DNA of 64,000 bases from Nitrincola sp048264025 (GTDB taxonomy: Bacteria > Pseudomonadota > Gammaproteobacteria > Pseudomonadales > Balneatricaceae): contig NZ_JBLXDN010000003.1 of assembly GCF_048264025.1 (NCBI RefSeq), forward strand, positions 162,623 to 226,622. Reading direction: 5' to 3'. Below the pieces are notes generated by a model, which saw nothing but the letters and a program-made list of their open reading frames with translations, was not told where the DNA came from and ran no database searches. Shown one piece after another: positions 1 through 9,034 of the stretch. The first letter of the stretch is position 1; each line of letters begins with the position of its first letter. Both the position numbers and the translations under genes were made by a program.

Positions 1-174
1 GAAGGCGAGCTCAAAGCACGTGGCACCATGACGCTGGTTATCAACCGTAAGAACGGTGAGCAGGTTAAAGTGCCGATGATCTGCCGTCTGGATACAGAAG
101 CTGAAGTTGGGGTTTATCAGGCGGGTGGCGTATTACAGCGTTTCGCCCAGGACTTCCTGGAAGGCGGTGTTTAA
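1..174 (+). CDS. acnD: AcnD, Fe/S-dependent 2-methylisocitrate dehydratase, C-terminal fragment
   Basis: Only the last 57 codons are in the window; the reading frame is open from base 1 and stops at TAA 172-174. The visible tail (…KVPMICRLDTEAEV…YQAGGVLQRFAQDFL…) resembles the C-terminus of the aconitase-like swivel domain. Identification as AcnD rather than AcnA rests mainly on context: prpF follows after one base, and acnD-prpF is the standard pair that replaces PrpD in the 2-methylcitrate cycle, where it converts 2-methylcitrate to 2-methylaconitate. Probably one transcript with prpF. Confidence 0.8.
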   Translation, partial: EGELKARGTMTLVINRKNGEQVKVPMICRLDTEAEVGVYQAGGVLQRFAQDFLEGGV

Positions 175-175
175 T

Positions 176-1354
176 ATGTCCAGTGTTGCACAAATGAAAA
201 TCCCCGCCACCTACATGCGTGGCGGCACCTCCAAGGGGGTGTTTTTCAGCCTGACGGAACTGCCTGATGCGGCGCAGGTTCCCGGTGAAGCCCGCGATAG
301 CATGCTGTTGCGGGTAATCGGTAGCCCTGATCCTTATGGTCAGCAGATCGATGGTATGGGAGGGGCGACCTCCAGTACCTCTAAAACCGTCATTCTGTCT
401 AAAAGCGAACAGCCTGATCATGATGTCGATTACCTGTTCGGTCAGGTTGCCATCAATAAGGCTTTTGTCGATTGGTCTGGCAACTGCGGTAATCTCACGG
501 CGGCTGTCGGTGCTTTTGCCATCAGCAAGGGGCTGGTTGATCCGGCCCGTATACCTGAAAATGGCATTTGCACTGTACGCATCTGGCAGAAAAACATCGG
601 CAAGACCATTATTGCCCATGTGCCGATTACCCAGGGTGAGGTACAGGAAACCGGTGACTTCGAGCTGGATGGGGTGACTTTTCCAGCCGCTGAGGTCGTG
701 ATCGAGTTTATGGATCCTGCTGATGGTGAAGGCTCCATGTTTCCTACGGGAAACCTGATCGATGAGCTGGAGGTGCCGGGTATCGGTACCTTTAAAGCGA
801 CCATGATCAATGCCGGTATTCCGACTATTTTTGTCAATGCGGCGGATATCGGATATCAGGGTACAGAGTTGCAGAAAGACATTAACGCGGATGCCGATGC
901 ACTGGCACGCTTTGAAACCATGCGTGCCTATGGTGCATTGAAGATGGGATTGATTAAGGATGTGTCCGAAGCGGCTGCACGTCAGCACACGCCGAAGATT
1001 GCCTTTGTGGCTCCGGCAACAGACTACCAGGCCTCCAGTGGTAAACAGATTGCTGCCAGTGACATAGATGTCTGTGTAAGAGCACTGTCGATGGGCAAGC
1101 TGCACCATGCGATGATGGGTACGGCTTCAGTGGCCATAGCTACAGCCGCGGCTGTAACCGGTACGTTGGTGAACCTGGCGGCAGGCGGCTGTGAACGTGA
1201 CGCCGTGACCTTTGGTCACCCATCCGGTACGTTACGTGTTGGTGCAGCGGCTTCGTTGGTCGACGGTGAATGGACTGCAACCAAAGCGGTGATGAGCCGC
1301 AGTGCGCGTGTCTTGATGGAAGGTTGGGTAAGAATTCCCGGCGATACCTTCTAA
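176..1354 (+). CDS. prpF: PrpF, 2-methylaconitate cis-trans isomerase
   Basis: The product is 392 aa, the usual PrpF length. It has the family's N-terminal pattern (KIPATYMRGGTSKGVFF), the conserved MGGATSSTSKTVI stretch and a diaminopimelate-epimerase-like fold signature with the NCGNLTAAVG motif. PrpF isomerises the trans-2-methylaconitate made by AcnD so that AcnB can hydrate it, completing propionyl-CoA breakdown to pyruvate and succinate in the cytosol. The ATG at 176 was chosen over an in-frame upstream ATG at 107 because the latter lies inside acnD; the GGAAGGCGG stretch about 10 bases before 176 can serve as ribosome binding site. It is the last gene of the operon, followed by two hairpins. 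Confidence 0.95.
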   Translation: MSSVAQMKIPATYMRGGTSKGVFFSLTELPDAAQVPGEARDSMLLRVIGSPDPYGQQIDGMGGATSSTSKTVILSKSEQPDHDVDYLFGQVAINKAFVDWSGNCGNLTAAVGAFAISKGLVDPARIPENGICTVRIWQKNIGKTIIAHVPITQGEVQETGDFELDGVTFPAAEVVIEFMDPADGEGSMFPTGNLIDELEVPGIGTFKATMINAGIPTIFVNAADIGYQGTELQKDINADADALARFETMRAYGALKMGLIKDVSEAAARQHTPKIAFVAPATDYQASSGKQIAASDIDVCVRALSMGKLHHAMMGTASVAIATAAAVTGTLVNLAAGGCERDAVTFGHPSGTLRVGAAASLVDGEWTATKAVMSRSARVLMEGWVRIPGDTF

Positions 1355-1400
1355 ACTAAGGTTTTTGTACCTTAGATTTGTTGTGCCCCTGAGTGAGAAT

Positions 1401-1433
1401 CCACGAGAACCCTTCAGGCTCCCGTGGTTTTTT
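1401..1433 (+). terminator. Intrinsic terminator after prpF
   Basis: The arms CCACGAGAACC and GGCTCCCGTGG form a stem of about 9 pairs with two mismatches around a short loop, followed directly by six T on the plus strand. It lies 46 bases after the prpF stop and fits termination of the acnD-prpF transcript. Confidence 0.7.
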
Positions 1434-1434
1434 G

Positions 1435-1463
1435 AGCCCGATTCTATATCGGGCTTATTTTTT
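1435..1463 (+). terminator. Second hairpin with T run, between prpF and a convergent gene
   Basis: A perfect 8-bp stem (AGCCCGAT / ATCGGGCT, loop TCTAT) at 1435-1455 is followed by TATTTTTTC. It backs up the preceding terminator for rightward transcription. It overlaps the stop of the convergent small membrane protein gene, so it may also stabilise the 3' end of that transcript. Confidence 0.55.
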
Positions 1464-1655
1464 CATACCACAGGTATTGATGCCAAACAGACTATAAGCA
1501 GGGCAACGTCCAGCCAGTCCGGTAATCAGTGGCACTATGCCGATCCAGGTCCAGGGTGTTCCCATGCCCATTACAGCCAGTACCAGCAGTAAGATACCTA
1601 CAGCAATTCGTACAATCTTATCGATGCTGCCTACATTCACTTTCAAGTCCATCAT
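1455..1655 (-). CDS. Small inner-membrane protein, DUF2892 / YgaP-like transmembrane domain
   Basis: The product is 66 aa. After a short polar start (MMDLKVNVGSIDKIVRI) come two hydrophobic segments, roughly residues 16-32 and 35-50, joined by a short GTPWTW turn; the end carries two cysteines (GRCPAYSLFGINTCGMKK). This pattern, including the 'GRCP.Y…G..TC' tail, matches the DUF2892 domain found alone or fused to rhodanese in YgaP. The function of standalone copies is not established. AGGAGAT lies a few bases before the two adjacent ATG codons, so either could start translation. It is monocistronic and convergent with prpF. Confidence 0.8.
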   Translation of the reverse strand: MMDLKVNVGSIDKIVRIAVGILLLVLAVMGMGTPWTWIGIVPLITGLAGRCPAYSLFGINTCGMKK

Positions 1656-1889
1656 TATCTCCTTGAGCCAGGGTTGTTCGGAGTCTATACGTCTGTTTAC
1701 TGTATATTAGACTATGCTAAATATAAATGATTCCGTGTTATTATTCGGGCAATTGGTTTGCTGATTTGAGTGGAAGTGTATTTATATTTCTTTTTATTAT
1801 AAAAAAAGTATAAATAATTCTTTTATATTATATGTCTAGGCACGTTACACTGCTGTCATAGTTAATTTGTATCTGACAGGAAGCAGAGA

Positions 1890-2660
1890 ATGTCTAATCT
1901 TCAGAAAGAAACAGTGCTGGAAGTGCAGCACTGGAATGAGAAATTGTTCAGTTTTAAAACCACACGTGATCATGGCTTTCGCTTCAAAAATGGCCATTTC
2001 ACTATGATAGGCCTGGAAGTCGAAGGTAAGCCGTTATTGCGTGCTTACAGTATTGCCAGTGCTAACTATGAAGAAAATCTTGAGTTTTTCAGTATCAAGG
2101 TGCCGGATGGTCCACTGACTTCACGGTTACAGCAGATACAGCCTGGTGATCAGATTTATATCAGTCGCAAACCCACAGGTACCTTGCTGACCGACTTCTT
2201 GTTACCGGGTAAGCATTTGTACCTGCTGTCGACCGGTACAGGCCTGGCGCCGTTTATGAGCATCATTAAAGACCCGGACGTTTATGAGCAGTACGATAAA
2301 GTGATTCTGGTGCACGGTGTGCGCTATGTATCGGAATTGGCGTATCAGTCCGAAATTCAGGAACAACTGCCTGCCAATGAGTTTTTTGGCGATATGATCA
2401 GTGAGCGTCTGTTGTATTACCCAACAGTAACGCGTGAGCCTTATGTAAACCAGGGACGCATTACTAATCTGATGCTGGATGGCACCCTGTTCAGGGACTT
2501 GGGATTACCCCAACCCAATCTGGATGATGATCGCTTTATGATTTGTGGCAGTCCCGAGATGCTTAAAGATCTTACTCAGGTGCTGGATAACTGGGGCTTT
2601 AGTGAAACCCGTAAGGGTGTGCATGGACAGTATGTCATTGAGCGTGCATTTGTAGATTAA
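1890..2660 (+). CDS. fpr: Ferredoxin/flavodoxin-NADP+ reductase
   Basis: The product is 256 aa, typical of bacterial Fpr. RAYSIAS (about residues 51-57) is the FAD-binding motif, STGTGLAPF (about 110-118) the NADP-binding glycine-rich motif, and CGSPEML the nicotinamide-site motif. It ends in VIERAFVD, as in the Azotobacter/Pseudomonas type, rather than in the tryptophan of E. coli Fpr. It transfers electrons between NADPH and ferredoxin or flavodoxin in the cytosol. ACAGGAAGC precedes the ATG. The 230-bp upstream region is very AT-rich and probably holds the promoter; no operator could be assigned. Confidence 0.93.
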   Translation: MSNLQKETVLEVQHWNEKLFSFKTTRDHGFRFKNGHFTMIGLEVEGKPLLRAYSIASANYEENLEFFSIKVPDGPLTSRLQQIQPGDQIYISRKPTGTLLTDFLLPGKHLYLLSTGTGLAPFMSIIKDPDVYEQYDKVILVHGVRYVSELAYQSEIQEQLPANEFFGDMISERLLYYPTVTREPYVNQGRITNLMLDGTLFRDLGLPQPNLDDDRFMICGSPEMLKDLTQVLDNWGFSETRKGVHGQYVIERAFVD

Positions 2661-2677
2661 TCGATGTGGCTGCAATA

Positions 2678-2708
2678 AAAAACGGCAGCTTTTAGACTGC
2701 CGTTTTTA
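2678..2708. terminator. Bidirectional terminator between fpr and proS
   Basis: The palindrome AAAAACGGCAG … CTGCCGTTTTT is an 11-bp perfect stem with an 8-base loop (CTTTTAGA). It provides a G/C-rich core and a T run on both strands, so it can end transcription of the convergent genes fpr and proS. Confidence 0.85.
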
Positions 2709-2722
2709 TCTACGTGATGTAT

Positions 2723-2760
2723 CTGCGCCGCGGTCGCATGAATGCGAAAGCACGGCGCAG
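2723..2760. repeat. Two-tier hairpin in the fpr-proS intergenic region
   Basis: Outer arms CTGCGCCG (2723-2730) and CGGCGCAG (2753-2760) enclose a second perfect stem, TCGCAT-GA-ATGCGA (2734-2747). It has no T run. It resembles an intergenic palindromic element or a transcript-stabilising hairpin at the 3' end of proS. I saw no second copy in the window. Confidence 0.5.
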
Positions 2761-2788
2761 GTTGCTAGCTCTTGGTTTTAACCAGAGT

Positions 2789-4504
2789 TCAGCTCAGTTG
2801 CTGCTGCAGAAACTGCAGGGCATCATCCGCCGAAATGTCGCGTGATTCGGCATCACGGCGATGCTTATATTCCAGCGTGCCAGCATTCAATCCACGCTCT
2901 GAAATAACCAGACGATGGGGAATACCGATCAGTTCCATATCCGCAAATTTGACCCCTGGACGCTCCTTGCGGTCATCCAGAAATACGTCAATGCCAATAG
3001 ACGTCAGGGCGGTGTAAAGTGCATCGGATTTTTCGCGTACCAGCTCTGACTTGTCATAGTTCAAAGGCACCAGGGCAACACTGAAAGGCGCCAATGCTTC
3101 TGGCCAGATAATGCCGTTGCTATCGTGGTTCTGTTCAATGGACGCAGCGACAACACGGGTTACACCGATACCGTAGCAACCCATTTCCATCACCACGGCC
3201 TTGCCATTTTCATCGAGGACGGTGGCATTCATGGCAGTAGAGTAGCTGTTACCCAACTGGAATACATGGCCCACTTCAATACCGCGTTTGATCTCCAGTG
3301 ATCCCTGGCCACAGGGGCTCGGATCGCCGGCCACCACGTTACGGATATCTGCAACCTGAGGTGTGGGCAGATCGCGCTCCCAGTTAAGACCGAAGTAGTG
3401 TTTGTCTTCGATGTTGGCACCGGCACCAAAGTCAGCCATCACGGCAACCGTGCGGTCGATGATGCAGGGAATGGTTAGATTAATCGGGCCTAATGAGCCA
3501 GGGCCTGCACCGATTACCGCACGAATTTCCTCTTCGGTTGCCATACGCAGCGGACTGGCGACCTCTGGCAGTTTTTCGACCTTGATTTCGTTCAGCTCAT
3601 GGTCACCGCGAATCAGCAGAGCGATAAAGTCCGCTTCACATTCATCACTAGCAGCGACAATCAGGGTTTTGATGGTCTTTTCGATAGGAAGATTAAAGCC
3701 TTCCACCAAGGCCGCAATGGTTTTGGTGTCAGGGGTATCCACCAGACGCATGGCCTCAGTCGGAGCTGGACGAGGAGATGCTGGCGCGAGGGCCTCGGCT
3801 TTTTCGATATTAGCCGCATAACTGCCGGTATCGGAAAAGGCGATATCGTCTTCGCCTGAATCGGCTAATACATGGAATTCATGCGATGAGTTACCACCAA
3901 TCGAGCCGTTATCCGCCAGAACCGGGCGGTAGTTCAGCCCCAGTCGATCAAAAATACGGCTGTAGGCGTTGTACATTATTTCATAGGTTTGCTGCAGTGA
4001 TTCACGATTGGTATGGAAAGAGTAAGCATCTTTCATGATGAACTCACGTGAACGCATCACGCCGAAGCGTGGACGTATCTCATCGCGAAACTTGGTCTGA
4101 ATTTGATAGAAGTTGGCAGGTAGCTGTTTGTAACTGCGTATTTCGCGACGAATAAAATCGGTGATGACCTCTTCGTGGGTCGGGCCTACACAGAAATTAC
4201 GACCATGACGGTCCTGAATGCGCAGCAACTCAGGTCCATATTTTTCCCAGCGTCCGGATTCCTGCCAGAGCTCGGCGGGTTGTACAGCGGGCATCAGCAC
4301 TTCCAACGCACCAGCGGCATCCATCTCTTCTCTAACGATGCGTTCTACTTTACGCAGCGTTCGTAACCCTAAAGGTAGCCAGGTGTACAAACCAGACGCC
4401 AGTTTGCGGATCATACCGGCCCGCAGCATCAGTTGGTGGCTGATTACTTCAGCATCAGAAGGGGTTTCTTTCAGGGTGGAGATTAAGTATTGACTGGCGC
4501 GCAT
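2789..4504 (-). CDS. proS: Prolyl-tRNA synthetase
   Basis: The product is 571 aa, matching the bacterial ProS with an inserted editing domain. Class II motif 2 is visible in FRDEIRPRFGVMRSREFIMK (about residues 138-157) and motif 3 in GCYGIGVTRVVAAS (about 442-455). The segment between about 190 and 380 corresponds to the INS domain that hydrolyses misacylated Ala-tRNAPro, and the C-terminus is the anticodon-binding domain. It charges tRNAPro in the cytosol. The ATG at 4504 gives the conserved start MRASQYLISTLKE; no strong Shine-Dalgarno is seen. It appears monocistronic. Confidence 0.97.
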   Translation of the reverse strand: MRASQYLISTLKETPSDAEVISHQLMLRAGMIRKLASGLYTWLPLGLRTLRKVERIVREEMDAAGALEVLMPAVQPAELWQESGRWEKYGPELLRIQDRHGRNFCVGPTHEEVITDFIRREIRSYKQLPANFYQIQTKFRDEIRPRFGVMRSREFIMKDAYSFHTNRESLQQTYEIMYNAYSRIFDRLGLNYRPVLADNGSIGGNSSHEFHVLADSGEDDIAFSDTGSYAANIEKAEALAPASPRPAPTEAMRLVDTPDTKTIAALVEGFNLPIEKTIKTLIVAASDECEADFIALLIRGDHELNEIKVEKLPEVASPLRMATEEEIRAVIGAGPGSLGPINLTIPCIIDRTVAVMADFGAGANIEDKHYFGLNWERDLPTPQVADIRNVVAGDPSPCGQGSLEIKRGIEVGHVFQLGNSYSTAMNATVLDENGKAVVMEMGCYGIGVTRVVAASIEQNHDSNGIIWPEALAPFSVALVPLNYDKSELVREKSDALYTALTSIGIDVFLDDRKERPGVKFADMELIGIPHRLVISERGLNAGTLEYKHRRDAESRDISADDALQFLQQQLS

Positions 4505-4543
4505 AGGGGAGCTGTTCCGTAGTTGACGAAAATAGCCCCCATT

Positions 4544-5023
4544 TTAGGCCGCTTCGGTCTGCTCTTCAACAAAGCGGATCAGATCTTCGAGTTGGTGTTC
4601 ATTAAATACCGGAATACCGTTACGAATCAGCTCATCGGCGGCAACACCCGGGGCATAGGTCAGGTTACCTGAAAAACTGCCGTCATAAATCTGATTGTTG
4701 CCACAGGAGGGGCTGCGTGATTTCATCAGCGCACAACAGACTTGCTGTTGTTGGGCAATTTGCAGCGTCTTTTCAGCACCCGCCAGAAATTCTGGAGTGA
4801 CATCTTGGCCATCACTGGTGGTAATCAAAATAGGGAAGCGGCATTGCGTTTCAGCGGGAGGTCTAGGGGTGGGAAGCCCACCGAGTGTCTCGGGGCAGAC
4901 CATAACTAATCGGCCCTGTTGTTTCCAGCGCATAAGAACAGGGTGGTCTAGCAGATTATCCCGCCCGTCATAGCGTACTTTCGCGCCCATTAAACAAGCG
5001 CTAACCAGAATATTACCCATCAT
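4544..5023 (-). CDS. DUF523 family protein
   Basis: The product is 159 aa, a standalone DUF523 domain as found alone or fused to DUF1722 in YbgA-like proteins. Visible family features are the SACLMGAKVRYDG start (about 8-20), the VCPETLGGLPTPRPPAE stretch (about 42-58) and LMKSRSPSCG (about 100-109), whose cysteines could bind a metal or cluster. The biochemical function is unknown to me. Two adjacent ATG codons are possible starts, with AGGA just upstream. It lies 39 bases upstream of proS on the same strand and may share its transcript. Confidence 0.8.
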   Translation of the reverse strand: MMGNILVSACLMGAKVRYDGRDNLLDHPVLMRWKQQGRLVMVCPETLGGLPTPRPPAETQCRFPILITTSDGQDVTPEFLAGAEKTLQIAQQQQVCCALMKSRSPSCGNNQIYDGSFSGNLTYAPGVAADELIRNGIPVFNEHQLEDLIRFVEEQTEAA

Positions 5024-5137
5024 CCATTTCCTGATTTGTTTTTTATAGTTATTGTATTTTAGCAGCGATATTTTACCGTCTGATGACTCGCTGTACCAGT
5101 GACCAGACAGTAAAACTAAACAGACTATTGATGAGGA

Positions 5138-5758
5138 TCAGGTCGTAGTGCCTGGGGGGAGTCGGTTGCCCATATTGACCAGCACGGGCAGGCTGGTGGC
5201 CTGCATTTTAGCCATCACCCGTGCACGATGCACTTCGACTGTTTTGGGACTGATGCCCAGACTGTCAGCCACTTCACGATTAGATTGTCCTTGAACCACC
5301 AGTGCCATTACTTCCCGTTCGCGTTGACTCAGGCTGTTAAAGCGCTGTTGCAGTTCGGTGGTCTCACGATGTGCACTAAAGCGCTGCTCAGCTTCCAACA
5401 AGGCTTTGCTAACCAGACCCAGTAGGTGGCGGTCATCGAAAGGCTTCTCGATAAAATCGAGGGCGCCGGCTTTCATCGCATTGACAGCCATGGGGATATC
5501 GCCGTGACCACTGATCAGAATCACCGGTAGTTGAATATCTCGCTGTTGCAGGATCTGCTGCAGCGCCAGACCGTTAATACCCGGCATGCGGACATCCAGC
5601 AGCAGACAGCCTTGTTCATTCTGATAAGTGTCCAGAAATTCGGTAGCGGAGGCGGTGCTGATGACATCATAACCCGCGGAGCTGAGTAACCACTGCATGG
5701 AATCACGAAAGTCGTTATCGTCATCAACAAGAAATACTTTGTTATTATCGGTTGTCAT
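5138..5758 (-). CDS. Response regulator, FixJ type (REC + LuxR-type HTH)
   Basis: The product is 206 aa. The receiver domain covers about residues 6-120, with acidic pocket D12-D14, phosphoacceptor D55 (LLLDVRMPG) and K105. The C-terminal LuxR/FixJ HTH covers about 140-200 (LSQREREVMALVVQGQSNRE…SPKTVEVHRARVM). The ATG at 5758 overlaps the kinase stop as ATGA, so the two are translationally coupled; a longer in-frame start at 5794 lies inside the kinase gene and is unlikely. The partner is the PAS-PAS kinase encoded upstream. The target is unknown; the divergent acyl-CoA ligase is a plausible one. Confidence 0.9.
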   Translation of the reverse strand: MTTDNNKVFLVDDDNDFRDSMQWLLSSAGYDVISTASATEFLDTYQNEQGCLLLDVRMPGINGLALQQILQQRDIQLPVILISGHGDIPMAVNAMKAGALDFIEKPFDDRHLLGLVSKALLEAEQRFSAHRETTELQQRFNSLSQREREVMALVVQGQSNREVADSLGISPKTVEVHRARVMAKMQATSLPVLVNMGNRLPPGTTT

Positions 5759-7269
5759 TGTGTGCTTCTCAGAGGTAACTTGAAATGGAAGCAACTGCCG
5801 CTTTTCCCGTCACTTTCAGCCCATAGCTGACCACCATGACTTTCTATCAGTGAACGAGAAATCGACAGCCCCATACCCAGACCGTTTACTTTACTGGTCA
5901 TGAAGGGTTCAAACAACTGTGCCATCATTTCCGGTTTGATACCGCAAGCCTGATCACACACGCTGATCTGAATGGCTTGAGGCATTGCCCGAGTTATCAG
6001 GGTGATGACAGCCGCATCAGTATTGAGGGTTGAATAGGCTTCAATGGCATTGCGTAACAAGTTAAGCAGGACCTGCTCGACTTGAACCCGATCGCCCTGG
6101 ACAACCGGGTTGCTATCATCCAGTTCAAATTGAAAACGCACCTGCTGGTCTCTGGCATCCTGATGCAGAAACTCAGTAACTTCCCTGCAGCATTCATTGA
6201 TTTTAAATGGGCAGGACTGCACCTCGGTACGTTGTACAAAACGACGAATTCTACGAATGATTTCAGCCGCACGATGAGCCTGGCGTGAGATCAGCTCCAA
6301 CGCACGCTGGGTTTGTGTTGCTGTCTGGAGTTGCTGCTCTTCGATTTGTCGCAGCGTACCGTTACTGTAGTTCAGTATCGTTGCCAGCGGCTGGTTGATT
6401 TCATGCGCCAGTTCAGTGGCCATTTCACCGACTGACAGCAGTCGTGACATGTGAGCCATCTCATTTTGATGGCGCTTATATTGCTGTTCAGCCTGTTTTC
6501 GGGCGGTAACGTCCCGTCCTATCAGGGTGTAATAGTCGACCAGGGTGCGATCATTGCGGTCTCTGTGTGCAATGATCTCGCGTAGTTCCGCCACGCGCAG
6601 ACTGTCATCTGGCAGCGCCATCGGGATAGCCCCGTGCCAGTTACCCTCAATCGCCGCAACTTGTAAAGCGGGGAGCACGGCATCCTGGTATAGCCTATCA
6701 GTAAATAGCTGTTTGAGCTGCTTGCGTGCGGTCGTGCCGCTGGTGTTCAGTGTGCGTTGGGCGGCTTCGTTTAAGTAGGTAAAAGTTTGCGTGTTGTACT
6801 GACAGAACAGGATCATATCTGAAGAAGCTTCAACAACCTTGGCCAGGCGCCGGGTAGCCTGCTGGGCAAGTTCGCGCTCGGTAACATCCCTCGAGACACA
6901 AATCACTTCCAGCGGATTACCCTGTTCATCACGAATGGTGCGGCTGGTGGTTTCAAACCAGATGTAATGGCCCAGTTTATGACGGTAGCGATAGGTGTTG
7001 GTATACAAACCATCACGGTATATGACACTGTCACTGCGATTTTTCAGGTTATCTGCATCTTGCGGGTGAAACAGGGCATAGCCTGAGGTACCGATAATGT
7101 CTTCGGCTTTGTATCCCAGCAGGGGCTCGATGGCTGGATTGACGTCGATGAAAATCCACTCCGGCGTAGCACTGTGGCGTGAAATGAGGTCTGTTGACTG
7201 CTCTGCCAGCAGCCGGTAGCGATCAGCTTCTTTCTGGCAGCGCAGCAACGCTTGGTGTAAATCTATCAT
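5755..7269 (-). CDS. Soluble PAS-PAS sensor histidine kinase
   Basis: The product is 504 aa with no membrane segment. It has two PAS domains (about 15-135 with a PAC tail ending in EVICVSRDVTERE, and about 145-255 ending in LIGRDVTARKQ). A HisKA domain with H289 in ELAHEINQPL follows, then an HATPase domain with N box (LLRNAIEAY), G1 and GLGMGLSIS. The H box and overall layout resemble FixL/DctB-class kinases paired with FixJ-type regulators. Neither PAS shows a residue I can assign as a haem or flavin ligand, so the signal is unknown. It overlaps the downstream regulator gene by 4 bases and is divergent from the acyl-CoA ligase. Confidence 0.88.
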   Translation of the reverse strand: MIDLHQALLRCQKEADRYRLLAEQSTDLISRHSATPEWIFIDVNPAIEPLLGYKAEDIIGTSGYALFHPQDADNLKNRSDSVIYRDGLYTNTYRYRHKLGHYIWFETTSRTIRDEQGNPLEVICVSRDVTERELAQQATRRLAKVVEASSDMILFCQYNTQTFTYLNEAAQRTLNTSGTTARKQLKQLFTDRLYQDAVLPALQVAAIEGNWHGAIPMALPDDSLRVAELREIIAHRDRNDRTLVDYYTLIGRDVTARKQAEQQYKRHQNEMAHMSRLLSVGEMATELAHEINQPLATILNYSNGTLRQIEEQQLQTATQTQRALELISRQAHRAAEIIRRIRRFVQRTEVQSCPFKINECCREVTEFLHQDARDQQVRFQFELDDSNPVVQGDRVQVEQVLLNLLRNAIEAYSTLNTDAAVITLITRAMPQAIQISVCDQACGIKPEMMAQLFEPFMTSKVNGLGMGLSISRSLIESHGGQLWAESDGKSGSCFHFKLPLRSTQ

Positions 7270-7389
7270 GCGATTATTTTCCTTATTATCTGACGCACGA
7301 ATTATCGCTCTTTGGCTTAAGTCGGCTTGTGAAATAAGGGAAAATACGTATTATTGCACAAAACGACAGGGACATTACTGGAGAATAAC

Positions 7390-9030
7390 ATGACTAAGTC
7401 AAATCATAATCCCTATACCTTGGGTTTAGATCAGAACCCGGCTAACTTTACCCCCCTCAGCCCCCTAAGCTTTATATCCCGTGCATCTGATGTATTTCCT
7501 GAGCGCACGGCCGTAATCCATACCGGGGTTCGGCGTAACTGGCGGGAAACCTTTCTCCGATGTCGTAAACTGGCCAGTGCGCTGGTTAAGCGAGGCATAG
7601 GCAAGGGGGATACCGTTGCTGTTATGGCGCCTAATTTACCCGAAGTGTTTGAAGCTCATTTTGGCGTGCCTGCAACCGGCGCGGTGCTGAATGCGCTCAA
7701 TATTCGTCTGGATGCCGAGGCTATTGCTTTTATTCTCCAGCATGGTGAAGCCAAGGTAGTGATTACCGACCGGGAGTTCTCTGAAGTGATTCAGCGCGCT
7801 GTACGGATGATGGCCCACAAACCGCTGGTCATAGATATTGATGACCCATCCTATGAAGGCGGTGAGCTTATCGGTGAGATGGATTATGAAGCCTTTATCG
7901 CCCAGGGTGATGATGACTATCCCTGGGTGCTGCCGGAAAACGAATGGGATGCCATTACCCTCAACTATACCTCTGGTACTACTGGTGATCCTAAAGGGGT
8001 GGTTTATCATCACCGTGGTGCTTACCTCAATGCCATGAGTAATGCGTTATCCTGGGATATGGGGCACCATCCAGTGTACCTCTGGACCTTACCTATGTTT
8101 CATTGCAATGGTTGGTGTTTCCCTTGGACGATTGCGGCCACAGTGGGGGTGAGTGTTTGTCTACGTCACGTCCGTGCCGATTGCATTTATGAATTGATCA
8201 AAACTGAAAAGGTGAATCACTTCTGCGGTGCCCCCATCGTACTCAATATGCTCAACAATGCCGCGGATGAGATGAAAGCCGGTATTAACCATGAAGTGAA
8301 GGTGATGACAGCCGGTGCCGCGCCACCAGCCAGTGTGATCGAAGGGATGGAGCAGATGGGCTTCAAAGTCACTCATGTGTATGGTCTGACAGAAACTTAC
8401 GGTCCCAGTGTGGTGTGTGCCTGGCATGAAGAGTGGGATGAAAAAAATGCCACTGAAAAAGCCCGACTTAAATCACGACAGGGCGTGCGTGCACCGATGC
8501 TGGAAGGCCTAATGGTCGCCAATCCGGAAACGATGGTGCCAGTGGCTCAGGATGGCAAAACGCTCGGTGAAATTTTTATGCGCGGTAACCTGGTGATGAA
8601 AGGTTACCTGAAAAATCCCACCACGACCGATGCGTCATTCAGGGGTGGATGGTTCCACTCAGGCGATTTGGCTGTCTGGCATGCAGATGGTTACATCGAG
8701 ATCAAGGACCGCTCCAAGGATATCATCATATCCGGAGGGGAGAATATTTCCTCGATTGAAGTTGAAGATGTGTTGTATCGTCATCCTGGCGTAATGGAAG
8801 CCGCTGTAGTGGCTATGAGTGATGACAAGTGGGGCGAGGTGCCCTGTGCCTTTGTAACGCTTAAGACAGTCGCTGTAGGGGAGGTGACTGAGGCTGATAT
8901 TATTCAGTTCTGCCGTGATAATATGGCACGCTTTAAGATACCTAAGAAAATCATCTTCTGTGATCTGCCGAAAACATCCACGGGCAAAATTCAGAAGTTT
9001 GTGCTCAGGGATCAGGCCAATCAAGAGTAA
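7390..9030 (+). CDS. Acyl-CoA ligase (AMP-forming), short/medium-chain or methylmercaptopropionate type
   Basis: The product is 546 aa from the ATG at 7390, which has CTGGAGAA 5 bases upstream; an upstream in-frame ATG at 7354 lacks a ribosome site. It carries ANL-superfamily motifs: YTSGTTGDPKGV (P-loop), the YGLTETYG adenine-binding motif, the GWFHSGDLAVWHADGY hinge region, and the catalytic lysine in KTSTGKIQKF. It activates a carboxylic acid via an acyl-adenylate to acyl-CoA in the cytosol. The start NFTPLSPLSFISRASDVFP is typical of the AlkK/AAE/DmdB-like group; substrate length cannot be read from sequence. It is divergent from the two-component pair, 120 bases away. Confidence 0.85.
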   Translation: MTKSNHNPYTLGLDQNPANFTPLSPLSFISRASDVFPERTAVIHTGVRRNWRETFLRCRKLASALVKRGIGKGDTVAVMAPNLPEVFEAHFGVPATGAVLNALNIRLDAEAIAFILQHGEAKVVITDREFSEVIQRAVRMMAHKPLVIDIDDPSYEGGELIGEMDYEAFIAQGDDDYPWVLPENEWDAITLNYTSGTTGDPKGVVYHHRGAYLNAMSNALSWDMGHHPVYLWTLPMFHCNGWCFPWTIAATVGVSVCLRHVRADCIYELIKTEKVNHFCGAPIVLNMLNNAADEMKAGINHEVKVMTAGAAPPASVIEGMEQMGFKVTHVYGLTETYGPSVVCAWHEEWDEKNATEKARLKSRQGVRAPMLEGLMVANPETMVPVAQDGKTLGEIFMRGNLVMKGYLKNPTTTDASFRGGWFHSGDLAVWHADGYIEIKDRSKDIIISGGENISSIEVEDVLYRHPGVMEAAVVAMSDDKWGEVPCAFVTLKTVAVGEVTEADIIQFCRDNMARFKIPKKIIFCDLPKTSTGKIQKFVLRDQANQE

Positions 9031-9034
9031 ACAC

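Noticed and set aside
65..1108. A 347-codon open frame on the minus strand across prpF
   Set aside because: It is the antisense of the clearly conserved prpF gene, has no recognisable domain and no ribosome site.
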